A DNA stretch of 64,000 nucleotides from Pelodera strongyloides (GCA_036852015.1 JAANDG010000482.1:1-64000); one strand, 5' to 3'; positions 11,079 to 22,934 are shown, counted from the stretch's first letter. A program made the numbers and translations. The notes: a model not told the origin generated them from the sequence alone.

Positions 11079-12967
11079 GAGAGAGATAGAGAGAGATGAA
11101 TTGTAACGAATTAGAAAAACGAACGCAAATTCGACATTCTTTGAGCCTCTTCGAGTAATCCCATCGACTTTTGTGGAATTGGGTAACTCATCTGAAAGCA
11201 TTTTTTTTTGTTAAATAGTCATAAATCTGCTTTTTCTCGCAATTACGGTAATTTTGTAAGTATTCTAATTTTTGCATGTAACCGGTATGATTTACCGATA
11301 CGGTAATATATGTAATACTGTATTACAACCGATATTGATTGCTCTTAGCTTTTAATATTCTTATACAATGTTTATCGAACAGACCTTTACTGCAGCGGAA
11401 ACCTTTTGTTTGTATCTATTTTGAGTCCTGGGAAAGACAAATCCTAAAACATTTTTTGCTTATTCGTAATTAAAAAAACCAAGCTCTACGATGCACCGTC
11501 TTTCCGTGCTTGTATAGGAAATCGCGTTTTGTTTACTTTTGTGTAAGTAATCACGTCAAAATGTTCTGTGATTTATAACTCCATAAAATAAAGTTATGCA
11601 TTTGCTGTGTTTGGCGCTTATCTCCGTAGAACCAATAAAAATGCAGTTTGTGATGACCCATCCTTTCTTCTATTTGTTTGAAGAGTGAATGTGGGGAAAA
11701 AAATTTCAGTGCATCATTTTATTTTATTCACAATTTTCTTCTAACACTTCGTATAATTTCAAATAACTCGGTGAAACGTGCCTAGCCTGTGTGTGTTTAT
11801 CTCTTTCATTGACATTGTCCGTTTGTTAAATCGTATTGCTTGAATAAAGAGTTATATATTAAACTCGCCTTTGAATACGAATCCGACAGCTCCTTGCCCC
11901 AATTTGTCATCGGAAAGTTCAATGAAAACATCATCGACAAGAAACTCACTCAATTCTAAATAATATAAGGTAATCAGAAAAAAGTTCAATAAATTGTAAA
12001 TCTCCCAGCGTCCAAGGATAAAAACGACTAATGATAATCAAGAAAAAAAGCCGAAATAATGCGAACCTTTCCGTAGTTGTTTCAAACGTTTTGAGTATGG
12101 AAATATAGTGTCTGGGGCTGGGAGGCATAGTTTCTTACCATCTAAATTAGAAACTAAATTTGCATTTATACATCGTCAACTGGGCAGTACTGTGGCCAAT
12201 ATTTCATTCCTGGTGCTATGTTACCATTGTAGTGTATGATGTGGAAAGATGGTTTCTTAAATGTCTATTAATATAAAAGATTGGTAAGCCATGCGATTTT
12301 AGTGGTAAACAAAAATACCCACTTTTGCAGAACCAGACCAATACAACGCAATATAATGCACACATAGCCAGTACGGTCGCCCATGGTGTCATATAGGAGA
12401 CGGAACATGGCTCTGATAATACTTTAGGATCACTTGTCATCTTATGGTAATCTGAATGGCTTCCTATTATGAATTTGTATTAACTTATATTATGAATTTG
12501 TAACATGAAATTGAAATATTATAGTTTATCTGCCTAGTAGAAAACACACAAATGCTTCTTGAGTGAAGGTTGTTAATTACTATGTAGTTCCCTAAGAAAA
12601 ACTAGGATTGTAATTATTACTAGAGTATGATTAGAAGCAAACAGTAACATGAATATATTAATGGTGAATTGCTCACCGAGTGGGAACGAAACAGGTTTTT
12701 CGAGGAAAAAAACGACACAACACAACATAAAGAATTGATTTGACCTTTCTTGAATGCATCGAGTGAGAGATATTTTAGGACTAAAAAAATATTTCTTCAA
12801 ATAAACTAATAAACAAGAATTAACTATCAAGCTTCAAGCTTATGCTAGACCTTTTGTCGAATTTATTTTTTTCTCATGATGTTTTCTCATGATGACAGTT
12901 GCTATTTTAACTGACATTTATTCAACCTATTTAATAAATTGTAACGAATATAACACTCACGAAGCAT
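8408..12967 (-). CDS. receptor tyrosine kinase with very short ectodomain (kin-15/kin-16-like)
   Basis: Exons (5' to 3' on minus) 12967-12961, 12748-12677, 12451-12323, 11955-11865, 11186-11125, 10874-10750, 10472-10410, 10198-10086, 9842-9711, 9344-9207, 8639-8408; about 387 aa. Signal peptide (QFFMLCCVVFFLE), only about 20 lumenal residues, a membrane helix (PWATVLAMCALYCVVLVWF), then the kinase: GQGAVGFVFKG loop, QHPHIVRLLAI, MEWLPGGSLAEYF, catalytic HGDVAARNVLL, GDFGL, PPE, SDVWMFGVFAWECMTLGAEP, and subdomain XI ECLSEQHRRPRF. Tiny ectodomains are known for worm kin-15/kin-16. The HRD arginine is Gly. The exon at 11125-11186 uses a weak acceptor (ATGAG) and shows no clear VAxK lysine, so one small exon may be missing. 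Confidence 0.85.
8981..9122. mobile_element. GGCCGTATT-tip palindrome
   Basis: GACCGTATTCACCAACACAT plus AGGGAGCCCTCCC is mirrored by GGGAGGGCTCCC and GTGTTGGTGAATACGGCCTC. Nearly the same as the copy at 21561-21694. It lies in the last intron of the receptor kinase. Confidence 0.85.
9510..9669. mobile_element. TTAA-family MITE
   Basis: Ends TTAAAGCCCGCCCGGTTTTT and AAAACCGGCTGCTATTTCGC TTTAA. Interior AAAATCGAGCTAAATTCGAG shared with copies at 21285 and 38975. Located in the intron between receptor kinase exons 9711-9842 and 9207-9344. Confidence 0.9.
10041..10076. repeat. (GA)n microsatellite
   Basis: About 18 AG units just downstream (minus strand) of the receptor kinase catalytic-loop exon, inside an intron. 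Confidence 0.95.
11047..11096. repeat. (GA)n microsatellite
   Basis: About 25 GA units with two ATA interruptions, in an intron of the receptor kinase. Confidence 0.95.
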
Positions 12968-13636
12968 TGTTTTTGCCAGGGAAATAGAAAACGTACAATT
13001 AGTTTGATTTTTTTATAATCGTTACTTTCAGGACTTGCGAAATGGCAACTTGATTACCGTATTAAATGATAGTGTGCATGAGAAATAGAGTATAAGAAGA
13101 TCTATTAAGCAACCGTCTAGTACTGAGTTAGTAACATACTCGCAAGAAATAAGCTAGTTACTAATTTCGTACTTTATGATCACTAGATGTTTACTAATTT
13201 TGAACGCTGCAAATTTTTGAGGCAGAAATTGTACTAAATTGATACTTTTTTGTATGCTCAAAAAATTTCCGTGCTATCTGTGTGCTATATCTCAATTTTC
13301 CTTGATCTGGTACCATGTGTGACGCGTGCTAAAACATTGCTAGTAGGGTACTTTTCGTATACTTTGCAGAGTACCTAGAGTATTTTCGATCAGCTGTTGT
13401 TTTTATTTTATTTTCAAAAAGAAAACATTTTAAATGTGTTGTTTTTCGTAGAGTCGTCGTCGTAAATGTTTTTTACACACATGTTTTTCAATGTATTACT
13501 ATTGCTCTTCTGCCATAATGCTGTTTGTTCTGTCATGTGTGGAAACGTGCGTTTTGTAAACGTTCTACGTGTATTTATCTCTTGTATAGCACTTGCGTTT
13601 CGGTATCCGTAGTTTTGTTTAGCACTTCTTTCAGGA
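12968..13636. other. divergent intergenic region
   Basis: Separates two genes that start back to back (receptor kinase leftward, NYN RNase rightward), so both promoters should lie here. No distinct regulatory motif was recognised. A TTTCTTTCAG acceptor at 13625-13634 is the likely SL trans-splice site of the RNase gene. Confidence 0.5.
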
Positions 13637-16537
13637 ATGTTGGGCGGTGGCCACCATGAGACGCTTAAATTTAACGCGAACGACGAATTACTTGATGCCC
13701 TGGAACCACTTGAACAACAGGGATATGTGAAGAGAATGGTACGTTTACTAGGAAACATCATTTTTCTCTATGAACCATACGTTTTAGGGCCTTGAAGCAC
13801 TCCAAACCTACGATCCACTGTAAAAAAAATACAACGAGGGCACCCAATTTACTTTTCTTAATTGAATACGTTGCTACTAGATGATGTCGATTTCGCTATA
13901 TTGTTGCCTTTTTTGCAAACATTTCTATATGCAATGGTATCTTGTAACTCTTCCACTCACTCTCCTCATATAGTACCTATCCAGTTTGTCCAGATAGAAG
14001 TGTATCCAGGTATAGGTATGCCGACTTGCCAACTGAGCTTCATTTCACTTTCGTCCCAGTCGTTCGTAGTTTGTGTTAATTTAAAGTGTATTTTTTATAT
14101 TCAGATTGTCGTTGATGCAGCAAATGTCATGCATGCTGCCATGAGCCCAGAATTCCAACGGTAAGTTTTTCTTGTAGTAGTTTTTCGTTGTCTCAGGTAT
14201 TAGGAAAAATTCCGTCTTATAGCAATACACTCCCTCTACACTTTCATTATGTACGAACCTTCGTTGTGTTATTCGCATTAATTGTAGGAATTCAATTACT
14301 TATTTGTTTGCGTCAAGAAAGCTAATGGGGTTTGCAAGCATGCTGAAAATTTACGGCATCTTGGAACCACACGAGAATTTTTTTTTTAATTTTCCATATT
14401 ATATATGCGGGTTTCGTGCAAAATACGGCAGTATTAACAGAGACACACCGAACTTTTGGTATACTTGCAAACCCCATTAATTTCCATTCCAGAGAAATGG
14501 AACGAACGCGTAGAGGTAGAGTGGACGCGAGTGCTCTCGTCGTCCTTATTCACTATTTCTACTCGAAAGGATTCGACGTGCACTGCTTTTCCAATGGGAA
14601 ATACGCATCGGAAAAGTGTGTGCAGAACCATCAAGTCGTATCGGTGAGTTGTTTTTGTACCGCTGATTAGAAGAATTGATTATAGTTTCATGTTTCGAAT
14701 TATTTTATTAGGAGTGTATGAGGGTGTTGATTCGCAATCAACAAATAGGCATATGCTCATCCCCATTCGTGAGAAACAGAGTTGTAAGTCCCTCCTGGCC
14801 CTAGCCCGAAGACGCCGAGCAATTTGTCATCTGGAACTCGTCGCCTACTGCTCAGAACCTCTGCGGAACATGTCATAAGCAAGCCTTGAAATTGTACTTT
14901 GAACTCCCTTGAGTAAAGGTGCACGCTCTTGAAGCGTAAAACAAATTTAAAATTTAAATTTTCGCATTTCACAAGGTTGGCGTTGTCATGGATGTTTTTA
15001 TCATATTCTGGAACTTTGGAAGAGACCTAGAGATCCGAGACTCCGAGAGAATAGCATGCTATTGGGGCTAGGCGCGCGGTAGCACGACTACCACGCAGCC
15101 ACGCATACCTGTTTGGTAGGTAGTTAATGGTTGATTGTTTTCAGAAACTCGAAGAAATGGGACTGTACAATGTTCTACCCGATTCGACGTTCGACGATTT
15201 CGCATGTCTCTCATTTTGTGGTGACGTGGATGGAGTCGTTTTAAGTAGAGATAGATACAAGTAGGTTTTTTTCTATTTCTGATTAAAGCCCTTTACTTTT
15301 TTCTTTATAATATCTGCAGTTTGCATCACTAATAGTAGCTGAATCGATCCGCCCACTACGGCTCTACGTTCTGATGTGGATATAGCTTTGATATGAAACA
15401 TTCCAACTTTACAGGGCCGAAAGGAAAACAAGCGACCGAATTAAGTATCTGACGGATCACAGGGTGGGTGGGCTATTTTTTAGTGCTTTCGAAATAGTTC
15501 TGGTTTTTCCGTTTCTGTACTTGCAGTAGGTAATACGGTATACATTTACTGTATCGTTAATCTACAATTTTGTATTATCTGTAAAAAAAAAGTACTAAGA
15601 CAATTATCTTTGTAGGTGCTGGTTCCCGAGTTCACTTATATACGGGATACGACCAGACAGTGGCGAACACCTGACGATTTGGAGAGCGAACTTATTTCCA
15701 CGTTCACAATGGAACTCAACGCATCGCTTGATCAATTACGAGGTTTGTAGTTTGTAGTCTTTGGTACAAACGCGATATGCGATTGTTGTGCTCCTATAAC
15801 TAATACTTCTTGTAGTCGCACACTTGTTATTCACGGATATTTTGGGCATTATATGGGTAAAATCAGTTTCACAGAGCAAGAGCACATTTTAAGTCTGATT
15901 CTTGGAATGTTTGTAGTGTTATTTTAGAATTTTAGTAGTTGTTTTATTTTAGAAATGCTCTATTGCAAACCTACGGATTTGCGATATGAGATTGTGAAAG
16001 AGACGAGAGAAAGGTGGGCGTTTATTCGACAAGTACAACACATGGTCGACTTGCAGAGGCTTTATAAGGTGGGAATTATGTTTTTTTTTTTGTTATTACT
16101 GCGGCCAAGCCTACTGGCTCTTTAGGAATCTAAGTTACTTGAACCAGTTGTTTAGGATTTGTGTCTGTGTATTCAAATTCGAATTTTCTGTGAGTTTCAA
16201 GTTACTTTCAGCTGTTTATTCTTGTGAGTAAATGCTCCTGGATCCATGATCCTTCTAAGATGTTTGTAGTTGTTAGCTAGGGTACCTTTCTTACTTTAAG
16301 TTATCGCTTGAATACGGAATATGTAATGTGTACTACGTGAGAACTGCTGTTACACGTTGGTTGGTGTATGTTATTTTGTTTTTTTTTTTGTATAATAATC
16401 GTAGTTTACTCTTCTAGGAATGTCAGTCGAATCACTTTTTTGGACTGCAAAACGGACCAAGACCACGAAGAAATATCAGTGGACAGAATAGGGCACCAAT
16501 GCCATATGTTGAAGATGAGGAGGAAATGTGGACTTGA
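13637..16537 (+). CDS. NYN/PIN-fold ribonuclease, Regnase (Zc3h12a)-like
   Basis: Exons 13637-13738, 14105-14160, 14493-14643, 15145-15260, 15415-15463, 15616-15742, 15953-16068, 16418-16537 (TGA); 278 aa. The ATG follows TTTCAG|GA, an apparent trans-splice site. The domain starts with IVVDAANVMHA (first acidic residue), continues through ASALVVLIHYFYSKGFDVHC, TFDDFACLSFC and GDVDGVVLSRDRYK, then VLVPEFTYIRDTTRQWRTPD. These four acidic positions match those that bind Mg in Regnase-type endoribonucleases (VDGSN, DDR, SDGxIVSND). No CCCH zinc finger is visible; the C-terminal 110 residues are basic/acidic and end EDEEEMWT. Probably an RNA endonuclease; targets unknown. Confidence 0.85.
14323..14480. 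mobile_element. AATGGGGTTTGCAAG-family MITE
   Basis: TAATGGGGTTTGCAAGCATG is mirrored by ATACTTGCAAACCCCATTAA. Interior TTTCCATATTATATATGC and TTTCGTGCAAAATACGGCAG shared with 23582. It stops 12 bp before the exon at 14493. Confidence 0.9.
14757..14970 (-). repeat. dispersed repeat, also at 33560-33715
   Basis: On the minus strand the frame reads LLMTCSAEVLSSRRRVPDD, KLLGVFGLGPGG. The copy at 33560-33715 reads LLMTCSAQVPSIRQRVPDG, KLLDVFALGPGS. The sequences match over about 150 bp in opposite orientations. It lies in an intron of the NYN gene. Confidence 0.7.
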
Positions 16538-17450
16538 TAGTGCAGTGGTTTGTCTCCCGACTCTCGTTATTCAAACAAAGGTTCGGATCCGAGCTGAGAC
16601 GTCAGTCGTCTAGTGTATACATATATATTAACTGTGTGTTATGTGCTTTTAACTTTTCAGGTTTGCTCTAAATATGTGACCTGTTTATGTGCCTATTTTG
16701 TACTACATATTTATGCTATGGTATCTAGTTGTCATGACGATTTGATGTAGTTTGTTTGGTTACGTTAAGATGTCTGTGCGCTGTATGATGTATCTAGTTT
16801 TTTGTGCCTTCGTAACTTTTAGTTTTTAGTTTTGTATTTTTTTGTTGTAAGTTACCAATAGCTTTATCGTTAGCTGTTTCTCAACTTTTCTTGGTCTGTG
16901 ATCTACTTTGCTCAGCTTTTTACTTATTGTCAGTCAGTATTATTTATAGTAACAATATTCCCTTATTCAATTTGTTCATTGTGCTGGTAGTTGTCATTTT
17001 CTTGTTGTTGTTTTTATAACCCGTCAGAAATGCAAATAAACGCTTGCCAAATCCTCTTTCGATTTGTTTTTGCGTTTGGACGCTGTATTGTACTTTATAA
17101 CGGTTCCTTGTGCATGGAGTTTGCAAACTAACACTTTTATTACATTGATTTCTGTTTCCATAAAAACCTGGTTCCAATTTCGTTCGATATGAGCTGGTAG
17201 CATTTTGAATATGAATTTCCATTCATATGTAAATTTTGAAATTAGAATACTGTATGCAAATTTGTTTATAGAATTTCGCACTCTATGCAAATTATTGTTG
17301 AGAGCTTTTGGCCATGGGTTTCAAACAGAGTTCTATGTTGATGCTGTGGTTTCATGTTGATATCGTTTTGATATGTCAGATTGCCATCGTTACTCGTTTC
17401 TTTGTATTGTATTGTACTGTATATATCTTTTTTCTTCCAGTCTCTGAGGA
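16538..17450. other. intergenic region between NYN RNase and KDEL receptor
   Basis: Begins with a tRNA-like stretch at 16540-16605 (TAGTGCAGTGGTTT ... GGTTCGGATCC). The rest is T-rich without a recognisable gene. A TTTTTTCTTCCAG acceptor at 17428-17440 stands 10 bp before the KDEL receptor ATG. Confidence 0.55.
16540..16605 (+). repeat. tRNA-like fragment
   Basis: Box A-like TAGTGCAGTGG and box B-like GGTTCGGATCC are spaced about as in a tRNA, but there is no convincing acceptor stem. It directly follows the NYN stop codon. Confidence 0.4.
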
Positions 17451-18468
17451 ATGAACATTTTTCGTCTCTCCGGCGATCTCAGCCATTTGGCTGCAATTCT
17501 CACTCTGCTCTACAAAATATGGTCGAGCAAATCAGCATCTGGAATATCGCTGAAGTCACAGGTCAGTTCTACGTCACTGATTAAACTTGTACGTGTCGGC
17601 TGTGCCGCGTCCATATGGCACAAAAGGTGCGTGCCGAAAACTTGCCGGGGTACGGGATTTGCGCCACAGGTGCGCGAACTTGAATTCCATGGATTTAGCA
17701 GCCACTGGCTCACCATTACATTGGGTCCATTGCCGGGGGATTGGGTCATGATGTATGAATGAGGCGTCTATGGTATATGTATCAATACGGGGATAGAATG
17801 TCTGAGATCTTGCGCAGCACATGTATACTGACAGTGAGATGCTAATAGATCAGTTTCGCATATCTACTTAGATTCTGTTCTTGATCGTCTATGTGGCTCG
17901 GTACCTCGACCTGTTCACCACTTATATCTCACTGTACAATTCGTCGATGAAGGTTGGTGTACGGTATTATTTGTTCGAAGGAAGGGAGGTAACTGTCTCA
18001 GATGTGCTTGAAGGGTTCTCCCCAGCTTTAGGTTATATGTCACCCAGTTATTAACTCGGGCTGCTGATGCGCTGTCGTTTCTAACAACTTTAAGCTACAT
18101 ATATATTTACGTGCTCTTACCTTGTGATGTATATTGGAGAAGCTTTGATACCCGACAATCGTGTCAATTTCTAACGAGTTTTCGATAACTTTTCTAAAAC
18201 TGCTCCCGTACCGCAAGTGTCTATGCTACAGTAGTATCAATAAATTAATTGCTTAATTGCAAGTAACAAACGTTTAGATCTTCTTCATCATCTCGTCGAC
18301 TGCCACAGTGTGGATGATGTACAGACGTTTCCGAGCGACTTATGAAAGGGCGAATGACACTTTCCGAATGGAACTGCTCGTTGTTCCCTGTGCACTCCTA
18401 GCGCTGTTCATCAATCATCACTTTGAATTTGTCGAGATTTTGTGGACTTTCAGGTGAGAAGGGAGATG

Positions 18469-18514
<46 letters not shown>

Positions 18515-19249
18515 GAGAAGGGAAGCGAGACAGGGTAAGGTATGCAGATTATGATATTAACAATTAACTAATTCAACTTAGACCTCCTTGTTCTTATCAT
18601 CTCTCGACTTGTTTCAATTTCGTGGAATAGAACGTCTGTTGTATATCAACAAACAACACATGCGTAGGATGTCTCTTAGAGAACCCGCTACAGTATGATA
18701 GTTAACGTATTCCGCGCGAAGTAGTAAGTTCTTGTTTTTGAACGTGGAGGAACGTACATCTGTTTATGTTTATGTGTTCTATTCAGTATCTACCTGGAGG
18801 CGGTGGCCATCATGCCCCAATTGTTCATGATGCAGACTACTGGAAGTGCAGAAATGATCACAGCCCACTACTTATTTGCACTCGGCATCTACCGTGGACT
18901 CTACATTCTCAACTGGGTATGCAGCTTTTATAGATATTGATTGAATATTTGTTGAACCATCGAGGGTTTTCGTTGCTTACGGCAAAATGCAGTTTCTACC
19001 GTAACTACCGTAGGAACCATGATCACCATAAGAACATGTGTAAGCGAATGCAAATTGTAAATTGACGTTTCGTGCTAATTTTTATGTTTCATCTCAATTT
19101 TATTTCAGATCTACCGTTATGCCTACGATGATTTCTTTGACCCGATCGCGGTGGTGTCCGGCGTTGTGCAGACTTTCCTCTATGCGGATTTCTTCTACAT
19201 TTACGTGACTACCGTATTGCCGAATAGGGTTCTTAACTTGCCCAAGTAA
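17451..19249 (+). CDS. erd-2: ER lumen protein-retaining receptor (KDEL receptor)
   Basis: Exons 17451-17561, 17872-17952, 18278-18453, 18787-18916, 19109-19249 (TAA); exactly 212 aa, the length of animal KDEL receptors. Starts [20 protein letters not shown] and continues [29 protein letters not shown], then [68 protein letters not shown] and [19 protein letters not shown]. Seven membrane helices. It binds C-terminal KDEL/HDEL signals in the Golgi and returns ER residents in COPI vesicles. It is on the conserved ERD2 pattern throughout; the C-terminal tail [10 protein letters not shown] keeps the di-lysine-poor end seen in the family. A GA microsatellite follows the exon 3 donor. Worms have more than one erd-2 gene; which one this is cannot be told. 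Confidence 0.97.
18466..18520. repeat. (GA)n microsatellite
   Basis: GA-rich run starting about 12 bp after the donor of KDEL receptor exon 3. Confidence 0.9.
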
Positions 19250-20721
19250 GGTCATGTTAGTCCGTTACCTATGGACTTTTGTCTCTGCATGTTTTCTTTA
19301 GCTAGTTAGTAACCTTAGTACTCTTCTTATTGTATAAAAACCGTTTGTATTTATTTTATTTATGTCGACCAACGCACGCCCCACTTCTGTGTAGTTACGT
19401 AGGGCTCTACTTCTATAGGAATAAGCTCTGTGTCCTAAGCTTCCCATATGTGTTAGTGAATAGTCCCCCAAGCCCTTTGTACTGATTGTTTGTATTTGAA
19501 TGCATGGTAGAGAGCTTTAATAATGCACTGTGCCAACATGTTGTGGTGACTGTTAATTCACAATACGTGTAATTCCGTAATCTCAAAATGGATAATATTT
19601 TGTTTTGTTTTTTGTTTTCTTTACTCACGCCTTTCTATCTTTATATAATCATCATAAAACATATTTTGAACGATTTATTATTATCGCTTTGGTGGAAGTG
19701 AATGTGTATTGGAGTTTCAAACAAATATAATAATTGAGGCGAACTGATGGTTATACACAATTGGTACAATACATCACTGGAAATATTTAAGGCGGAAATA
19801 GTTCGAGATGGGAAAAAGTTGGTGGAGTTCCGGAAACGGACCGTTCCAGATGGAAGCGGAAACATGCAGGGAAAGCAAAAAATACCGTAGTGGAATCGCT
19901 GTGGAATTATTTTTTTAACAACTGCGTGATCCAAAAATGGCCCGCCCGTTCCAAGTTGACCCCGACGGTTAGGGATCAATAGTAGAAAACAAAGCGTTTC
20001 CACTACGGTGTCTTTACTTTTCCAGCAGGTAAAATTTACGTTTCCGGTTTCCATCCCGAACGGTTCTTTTCCGCAACTCTTTAGTACATGCAATGGAATG
20101 CAAATTACGGTAGTGGTGCACAATTGTTAATTACTGTAGTTGAAGGGTTGTTCAACCTTGAGGACTGGTTGATGGGATACGATCCCCGCAGTCTCAGACA
20201 TAGACTTGTTGGAACCTGAAGTTATTTATGCAAATGGAGGTTACTCTAGTGACTTTCTTCCCCCGATATACAAGAAGAAGCGGACAAAATGCAGGTAAAA
20301 AAACGCATTGTGTGTTAGGATACATGTTTTACATCCTAGGGTAATTGTAGGTGGTGCAGTTAGTGGCAAGAATGATGTGATTTATAGGTAGAAAAACAAT
20401 GATTTTGCGAAATATGTGTTCATTCTATTTCCGTAGTGCGATGAGGCACGTTCAATGTATTCTGATTCGGTAATCTAATGTGTTAGTGAAGTATCAGTCG
20501 AAATGCATATAAAGTTCTTCCTGTAGGGCACAATATACGTACATAATTTGGGCGTGTCTATTCAAACAAGTGGGTGTGGCTATTCTACAGCAGCCACGTG
20601 GAAGTGATCTATTCAAATAAATGGGCGTGGCTATTCTACAGCAGCCAAGTGAAAGTGATCTAATCAAATAAATGGGCGTGGCTATTCTACAGTAACCAAT
20701 ATGGTGTCTTTTAGAATTGAC
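19250..20721. other. convergent intergenic region
   Basis: Between converging genes. Contains a loosely palindromic block (about 19780-20070, with arms around CGGACCGTTCCAGATGGAAG and CTTTCCATCCCGAACGG-like sequence) and the 51-bp tandem repeat at 20557-20700. No gene seen. Confidence 0.5.
20557..20700. repeat. 51-bp tandem repeat, about 2.8 copies
   Basis: Unit starts TCTATTCAAATAAATGGGCG and includes TGGCTATTCTACAGCAGCC. Starts at 20557, 20608 and 20659, an exact period of 51. It lies about 20 bp beyond the 3' end of the small membrane protein gene. Confidence 0.85.
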
Positions 20722-21877
20722 TTATGGAAGATACTTGACGGCCACATAGAAAAGGAAGATGACAATGGCGAGAAGGATAATGTATCCGATGAAGTTTTTG
20801 TTGTCCGGACGGATGCGGTCGGCCGGACGCGGAGGAGGGTAGATCTCCACTGAAATAAAGGAGTAAAAGATAAAATAAAATTTATTCGTTCCGGAACATA
20901 CGGTACTCAAATTTTAAAGGCGTACGGCGTATTGTATATAAATCAATATGTTGATGTTGAGTTTCGACTAATTTACGCATCTGGATATCTTTCCTCTGAA
21001 AGCAGTTTTTCACAAAGGAGAGCCTTTACAAATGAATCTAGGCCATATAATATATTCTTATTTGGTGAGCCTAGGTCCCTACAGTACCCATATTATACAA
21101 TTGAATAATGATGATCAGCCATGCAACAAAACACATATTGTCTAATAAGAAAAAATTAAAGCAGGTAGTGACTCACTGGGATAGAGATATGTTGGTTGGT
21201 TGACGTGTCCACATTTTTCACATGGACGGTAGCTGTGGTGGTGACGGTAGACAGACGATTTCTTAGCTGAAATTGGCGTTTTCTTTAAAGCGATTTACCT
21301 GCAGGTTTTTGAAACACATTGAATAGACCAGCATTCTTATGCAGCGCATGCAAACATTAGAATAAAAAATCGAGCTAAATTCGAGCAACTTAGCATAAAT
21401 ACGTAAGAATTCATGTTTCAAAACCGGCAAGTATTTCGCTTTAACTCCTTTCTCATCTCGCCCCGGCACCACACTGACGATTACACCAATGCTCTCGTAA
21501 AATAATCATCGGCTTCTGTCAATTAGGCGTCGAAGCGTAACTTGAATTTCTTACTTACTCCAGATGCAGTATTCACCAACACATAGGGAGCCTCCCCTAG
21601 GTTTATGAGCGCTCTGAATCTCTTCTGCTCTCGAACTCCTTATCTCCCTGGGGAGGCTAGGGAGGGCTCCCTGCGTGTTGGTGAATACGGCCTCAGTATT
21701 CGACTCCATATGGAACTCCTCCTACGGAAGCTAAAATATTTTCTTTAACATTTATATATATATATATTCTGACTAACGTCCTCTCTCCGCACTACTCTTC
21801 TTCCTGGGCACATCTCCATCGGACTGAGCTCCTCCCGCTTCGGGGTTCATGGGCACTGTCGTGTACGTCTCGGGCAT
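20722..21877 (-). CDS. small tail-anchored membrane protein with a CxxC pair, unknown function
   Basis: Exons (minus) 21877-21778, 21266-21177, 20849-20722 (TAA); 105 aa. The ATG is one base behind TGTTTCAG, an apparent trans-splice acceptor. The first half is polar (MPETYTTVPMNPEAGG...PRKKSS), then a His-rich stretch YRHHHSYRPCEKCGHVNQ with a CEKC pair, a proline-rich linker EIYPPPRPADRIRPDN, and a C-terminal membrane helix NFIGYIILLAIVIFLFYVAV ending KYLP. The layout suggests a cytosol-facing protein anchored by its tail. The single CxxC before a helix recalls LITAF-like proteins, but the second cysteine motif after the helix is absent, so I do not assign that family. Intron 1 holds two MITEs. 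Confidence 0.75.
21285..21444. mobile_element. TTAA-family MITE
   Basis: TTAAAGCGATTTACCTGCAG ... CCGGCAAGTATTTCGCTTTAA with the family interior. It ends 16 bp upstream (minus strand) of the acceptor of exon 2 of the membrane protein gene. Confidence 0.9.
21561..21694. mobile_element. GGCCGTATT-tip palindrome
   Basis: GCAGTATTCACCAACACATA plus GGGAGCCTCCCC is mirrored by GGGAGGGCTCCC and TGTTGGTGAATACGGCCTC. Sister of 8981-9122; in the same intron as the MITE at 21285. Confidence 0.85.
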
Positions 21878-22636
21878 TCTGAAACAGCCAGACTCAACTT
21901 ACATACGAATATTTTACGGGAAACAAAAGACAGCGGTAGATACTGTTCATATACAGAATTGAATCAGAACAATATTTTTTAACAAGGGAAGTCATAGAAA
22001 ATTTGGGCGTATAGATAAACGATTCATAATCAATCAAGCGGACATATAGTCATAGTTCATAGTTGTACCTCAACTAGTTGCAAAATAGGCAGTATTCGAT
22101 TTGTCATTGGAATTCATTCATATCCTAATGAAAATACTGCAAGGTTTTTGTATAACAATTTACAGTGTTCCAGTGATAATGACACTCTTTTCAGCATATA
22201 AACAACACTTTATATATAGTTGTGAGCTGTAGGTAGAGGGTATGTAATGTAATCAATACACAACTTTTCAGTTTCTCTAATTGAATATCGGCGTGAACAG
22301 GCGTAATTTTCGGCGCGAAATGGATTTTATCGCTCAAAATGACCTCTAACTCTTACACGCACGTTTCCGCTAATGTTTGCGGGATTTTTTCGAGAATGCA
22401 ACAATTCTTTTATAGAGATAAGGTACTTGTAAGACACGTAAAATAGGCTATCCAAGAAAATGACCTCAGATTAGGATACAAAGTACAAAGTCAACTAAAA
22501 GCGTACGTAGTTCCTGGAAGTTCGAACGGTCGAGAAGAAACCCTAGGCCCTAGGCTTGTTAGGCCACAAAATCTGCATGGCCATATGGGTGAACGACGAA
22601 AACTTGCATGCATATGTGGGCATCGATAGTACATGC

Positions 22637-22934
22637 AACGTGAAACTTGGCGTGCATGCGGCGTGGAAAAAAATGACACGCCGTTGGCTTCTGGCGCGCA
22701 GTAGCCCGCCGTAACGTTGCCGCTTGCACGGCATAAAGAAGTAAGGTTGCCGCTTACACGCCGTGAAGTTGCCGCTTGCACTCGCCTCGAGCTTTTGCCG
22801 TGCAAGCGGCGTGATAACGGCGGGCAAGTTGCACGCCATTTCCATTCCGCGTGCATTTTTGCACACCACCACGTTGCCAAATGCACTTTGCACGCCGTAA
22901 GTTTGCCGCTTGCACGCCAACTTTCGTCAGTGAT
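22637..22934 (-). mobile_element. GCGTGCAAGCGGCAAC-repeat element
   Basis: Made of many variants of GGCGTGCAAGCGGCAACTT in both orientations. It ends in GCCGCTTGCACGCC, AACTTTCGTCAGTG, and its other end is CAACGTGAAACTTGGCGTGC. Same ends as 25694-26093 and 63750-63915, opposite orientation. Confidence 0.75.

Noticed and set aside
19641..20123. 160-codon minus frame
   Set aside because: It has no recognisable domain, poor internal composition and lies over a loosely palindromic block between convergent genes.
20722..21877. LITAF-domain protein
   Set aside because: Only one CxxC is present and it is before the helix; the second cysteine motif after the helix is missing.
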